A stretch of DNA of 17,375 nucleotides from an uncultured Achromobacter sp. (lineage in GTDB: Bacteria > Pseudomonadota > Gammaproteobacteria > Burkholderiales > Burkholderiaceae_B): the NCBI GenBank assembly GCA_913775005.1, contig CAJYKY010000389.1, forward strand, positions 1 through 17,375. The letters are read 5' to 3'. Below the pieces are notes generated by a model that was not told where the DNA came from, ran no database searches, and saw only the letters and a list, made by a program, of their open reading frames with translations. Every line of letters begins with the position of its first letter. Positions within the stretch are counted from its first letter, which is position 1. Shown piece after piece: positions 15,741-17,375 of the stretch. A program made the translations under genes and the position numbers.

Positions 15741-17276
15741 TCAGGTTCCGGCGGTCTGCGGAACTTCAGGCTTGCCTTTGCGCTTGTCGCGCGAACGGCG
15801 CACGAATGCCCACACTTGCGCAAGGATCAGCAAAGCGCTGGCGCCGATGAACCAGGCGCTGATCGGGCGTTCGACAAACACCGCGAGATCGCCTCGCGAC
15901 AGCAGCAGCGCGCGGCGGAAGTTTTCTTCCACCATCGGCCCCAGCACGAAGCCAAGCAGGATCGGCGCCACCGAGAATTCCAGCGTCATCAACACAGCGC
16001 CGATCACACCGAAGGCCAGCACTTCCCAGATCTGGAAGAGACTGTTCTGCGTGCTGTATACCCCCACCGCGATGAAGAACAGCGCGGACGGGAACAGATA
16101 GCGATACGGCACTTGCAGCAGCTTGACCCACACGCCGATCAGCGGCACGTTCAGCACCATCAGCAGCACGTTGCCCACCCAGAAGCTGGCGATAAGACCC
16201 CAGAAGATGTCCGGATGCTCGGTGATCAGTTGCGGACCGGGCTGAATGCCCTGGATCAAGAGCGCGCCCAGAATCAGCGCCATCACCGCATCGCCAGGAA
16301 TGCCCAGGCTCATCGTCGGGATGAAGTCGACCTGCGTCTTCGAGTGCGACGACGCTTCCGGCGATGCCACGCCGGCGATCATGCCGGTGCCGAACTTTTC
16401 GGGCGTCTTCGAGATCTTGCGCTCCAGCGCATAGGCGACGAAGGTCGTGATGGTGGGGCCGGTGCCGGGCATGGCCCCAAACAGCGTGCCAACCGCAGTA
16501 CCGCGCACCATGGGCCAGAAGGCCGTCTTCAGTTCCTGCTTCGACGGGCGCATGTCACGGATGCGCAGCTTGGCGCCGCTGCCGATGATGGTCATGCGGT
16601 TCACGCTCATCAGGAAGTCGGCAACACCAAACAGGCCCATCGAAATCGCGACGAGTTCCAAGCCATCGGACAAGTCCAGCAAGCCGAACGAAAAGCGGAT
16701 GGTGCCGGTATTCACATCGGTGCCCACCACGCCGCACATCAGGCCGAACAGCGTCATCGCCACGCCCTTGAGCGGAGAGCCGCGCGACATCGTTGCACCA
16801 GCCAGCAAGCCCAGCAGCATGATCGAGAAGATTTCGGTCGGGCCGAACTTGAACGCCACTTCCACAAGCAGCGGCGACGCAAAGATCATGACGATGATGC
16901 CGACTGACGCTGCGAAGAACGAGCAGATCATCGTGATGCCCAGCGCCGTTCCCCCCTTGCCCTGCTTGGTTAACGGATACCCGTCAAGGCAGGTGACTGC
17001 ATGCGGCGGATGCGAAGGCAGGTTGAGCAGAATTGCGCCGATAGCGCCGCCATATTGCGAGCCGTAGAAAATACCGGCCAGCATCAGAATGGCCGGCACG
17101 GGCTGCATGACATAGGTGAGCGGCAGCAGGATGGAAATGGCCGACAGCGCGCCCATACCGGGCAACACGCCGATCAGGTTGCCCACCAGCACCCCGAAGA
17201 ACGACCACATCAGGTTGTGCCATTGGAACGCAACGCCGAAGCCGTACCAAAGGTCGATCAAAGATTGAGAGATCAT
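15741..17276 (-). CDS. tctA: Second TctA large membrane subunit
   Basis: This 511-residue TctA paralogue has about 12 hydrophobic segments. The family signatures are GNLIGVLPGMG (32-42), FYGSQYGGAIGAILLNLPS, MPGTGPTITTFVAYALERKISKTPEKFG and PEASSHSKTQVDFIPTMSLGIPGDAVMAL. It is clearly diverged from the other TctA in the window, which shares the same scaffold but has PESANNAAAQTSF at the equivalent spot. It follows the partial tctB by 6 bp, has only a weak Shine-Dalgarno, and is probably translationally coupled. Its C-terminus ends in a charged cytoplasmic tail. The substrate is unknown. Confidence 0.95.
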   Translation of the reverse strand: MISQSLIDLWYGFGVAFQWHNLMWSFFGVLVGNLIGVLPGMGALSAISILLPLTYVMQPVPAILMLAGIFYGSQYGGAIGAILLNLPSHPPHAVTCLDGYPLTKQGKGGTALGITMICSFFAASVGIIVMIFASPLLVEVAFKFGPTEIFSIMLLGLLAGATMSRGSPLKGVAMTLFGLMCGVVGTDVNTGTIRFSFGLLDLSDGLELVAISMGLFGVADFLMSVNRMTIIGSGAKLRIRDMRPSKQELKTAFWPMVRGTAVGTLFGAMPGTGPTITTFVAYALERKISKTPEKFGTGMIAGVASPEASSHSKTQVDFIPTMSLGIPGDAVMALILGALLIQGIQPGPQLITEHPDIFWGLIASFWVGNVLLMVLNVPLIGVWVKLLQVPYRYLFPSALFFIAVGVYSTQNSLFQIWEVLAFGVIGAVLMTLEFSVAPILLGFVLGPMVEENFRRALLLSRGDLAVFVERPISAWFIGASALLILAQVWAFVRRSRDKRKGKPEVPQTAGT

Positions 17277-17282
17277 GGCGCA

Positions 17283-17375
17283 TCAACCCCAACGAAACAG
17301 CGGCAGCTGCAATTGCAGCGCCCACCAGAACACGACGACCGCAATCGCAGACATGGCGATCGACAGCAGGATGGC
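17283..17375 (-). CDS. tctB: TctB small membrane subunit, C-terminal part only
   Basis: Thirty codons and a TGA stop are seen before the window ends, so the gene is cut by the window edge, not by mutation. The visible part is a membrane segment (ILLSIAMSAIAVVVFWWALQ) followed by a short LQLPLFRWG tail, as expected at the end of TctB. It directly precedes the second tctA on the same strand. A tctC solute-binding gene may lie further upstream, outside the window. Confidence 0.75.
   Translation of the reverse strand, partial: AILLSIAMSAIAVVVFWWALQLQLPLFRWG

Noticed and set aside
14560..16101. Plus-strand frame of 513 codons across ghrA and tctA
   Set aside because: It crosses three real genes and a terminator and has the composition of an antisense shadow.

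Overview
The window is GC-rich chromosomal DNA. It fits a betaproteobacterium of the Alcaligenaceae, most likely Achromobacter or a close Bordetella relative. The evidence is the codon use, an Lrp/hppD pair, a coiled-coil gene-zapA-6S RNA block, and two sets of tripartite tricarboxylate transporter (TTT) membrane genes, a family greatly expanded in these bacteria. I see no phage, insertion sequence, CRISPR array, tRNA or rRNA. It reads as ordinary core and accessory metabolism with some interesting regulatory DNA.

Layout. Positions 1-356 hold no convincing gene but carry an unusual CCTCTCTATATATAG repeat cluster. An Lrp/AsnC regulator (357-833, minus) is divergent from hppD (990-2102, plus; tyrosine catabolism), with likely Lrp-type palindromes between them. 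A minus-strand cluster follows: ilvD (4848 down to 3163), a small periplasmic cytochrome c overlapping the end of ilvD, and msrA. lgt (4980-5768, plus) diverges from ilvD and overlaps, tail to tail, a minus-strand periplasmic SIMPL-domain gene. Upstream of that, all on minus, lie a 6S RNA (ssrS, about 6614-6797), zapA and a coiled-coil gene joined to zapA by an ATGA overlap.

A 490-base gene-free leader with stem-loops and an intrinsic-type terminator precedes tctB-tctA (8082-10065, plus), which end at a strong terminator. Next on plus are a cytoplasmic gamma-glutamyltransferase-like gene (10261-11865) and a beta-hydroxyacid dehydrogenase (11924-12829), ending at a bidirectional terminator shared with azoR (minus). 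azoR is divergent from a LysR-type regulator (13775-14713). The LysR gene converges, overlapping by 7 bp, on a GhrA-like hydroxyacid dehydrogenase (minus). The window closes with a second tctA (15741-17276, minus) and the last 30 codons of its tctB.

How the genes work together. Lrp probably controls hppD. The ilvD, cytochrome c and msrA genes may form one transcript with a redox flavour. The TTT genes import small carboxylates with solute-binding (TctC/Bug) partners that are not encoded next to them here. The three oxidoreductases (garR-like, ghrA-like, azoR) and the GGT-like enzyme would handle organic acids, quinones/azo compounds and gamma-glutamyl compounds. Nothing here clearly amounts to a new biological system. 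The most unexplained parts are the TATA-rich repeat cluster (221-311) and the structured leader with an internal terminator before tctBA.
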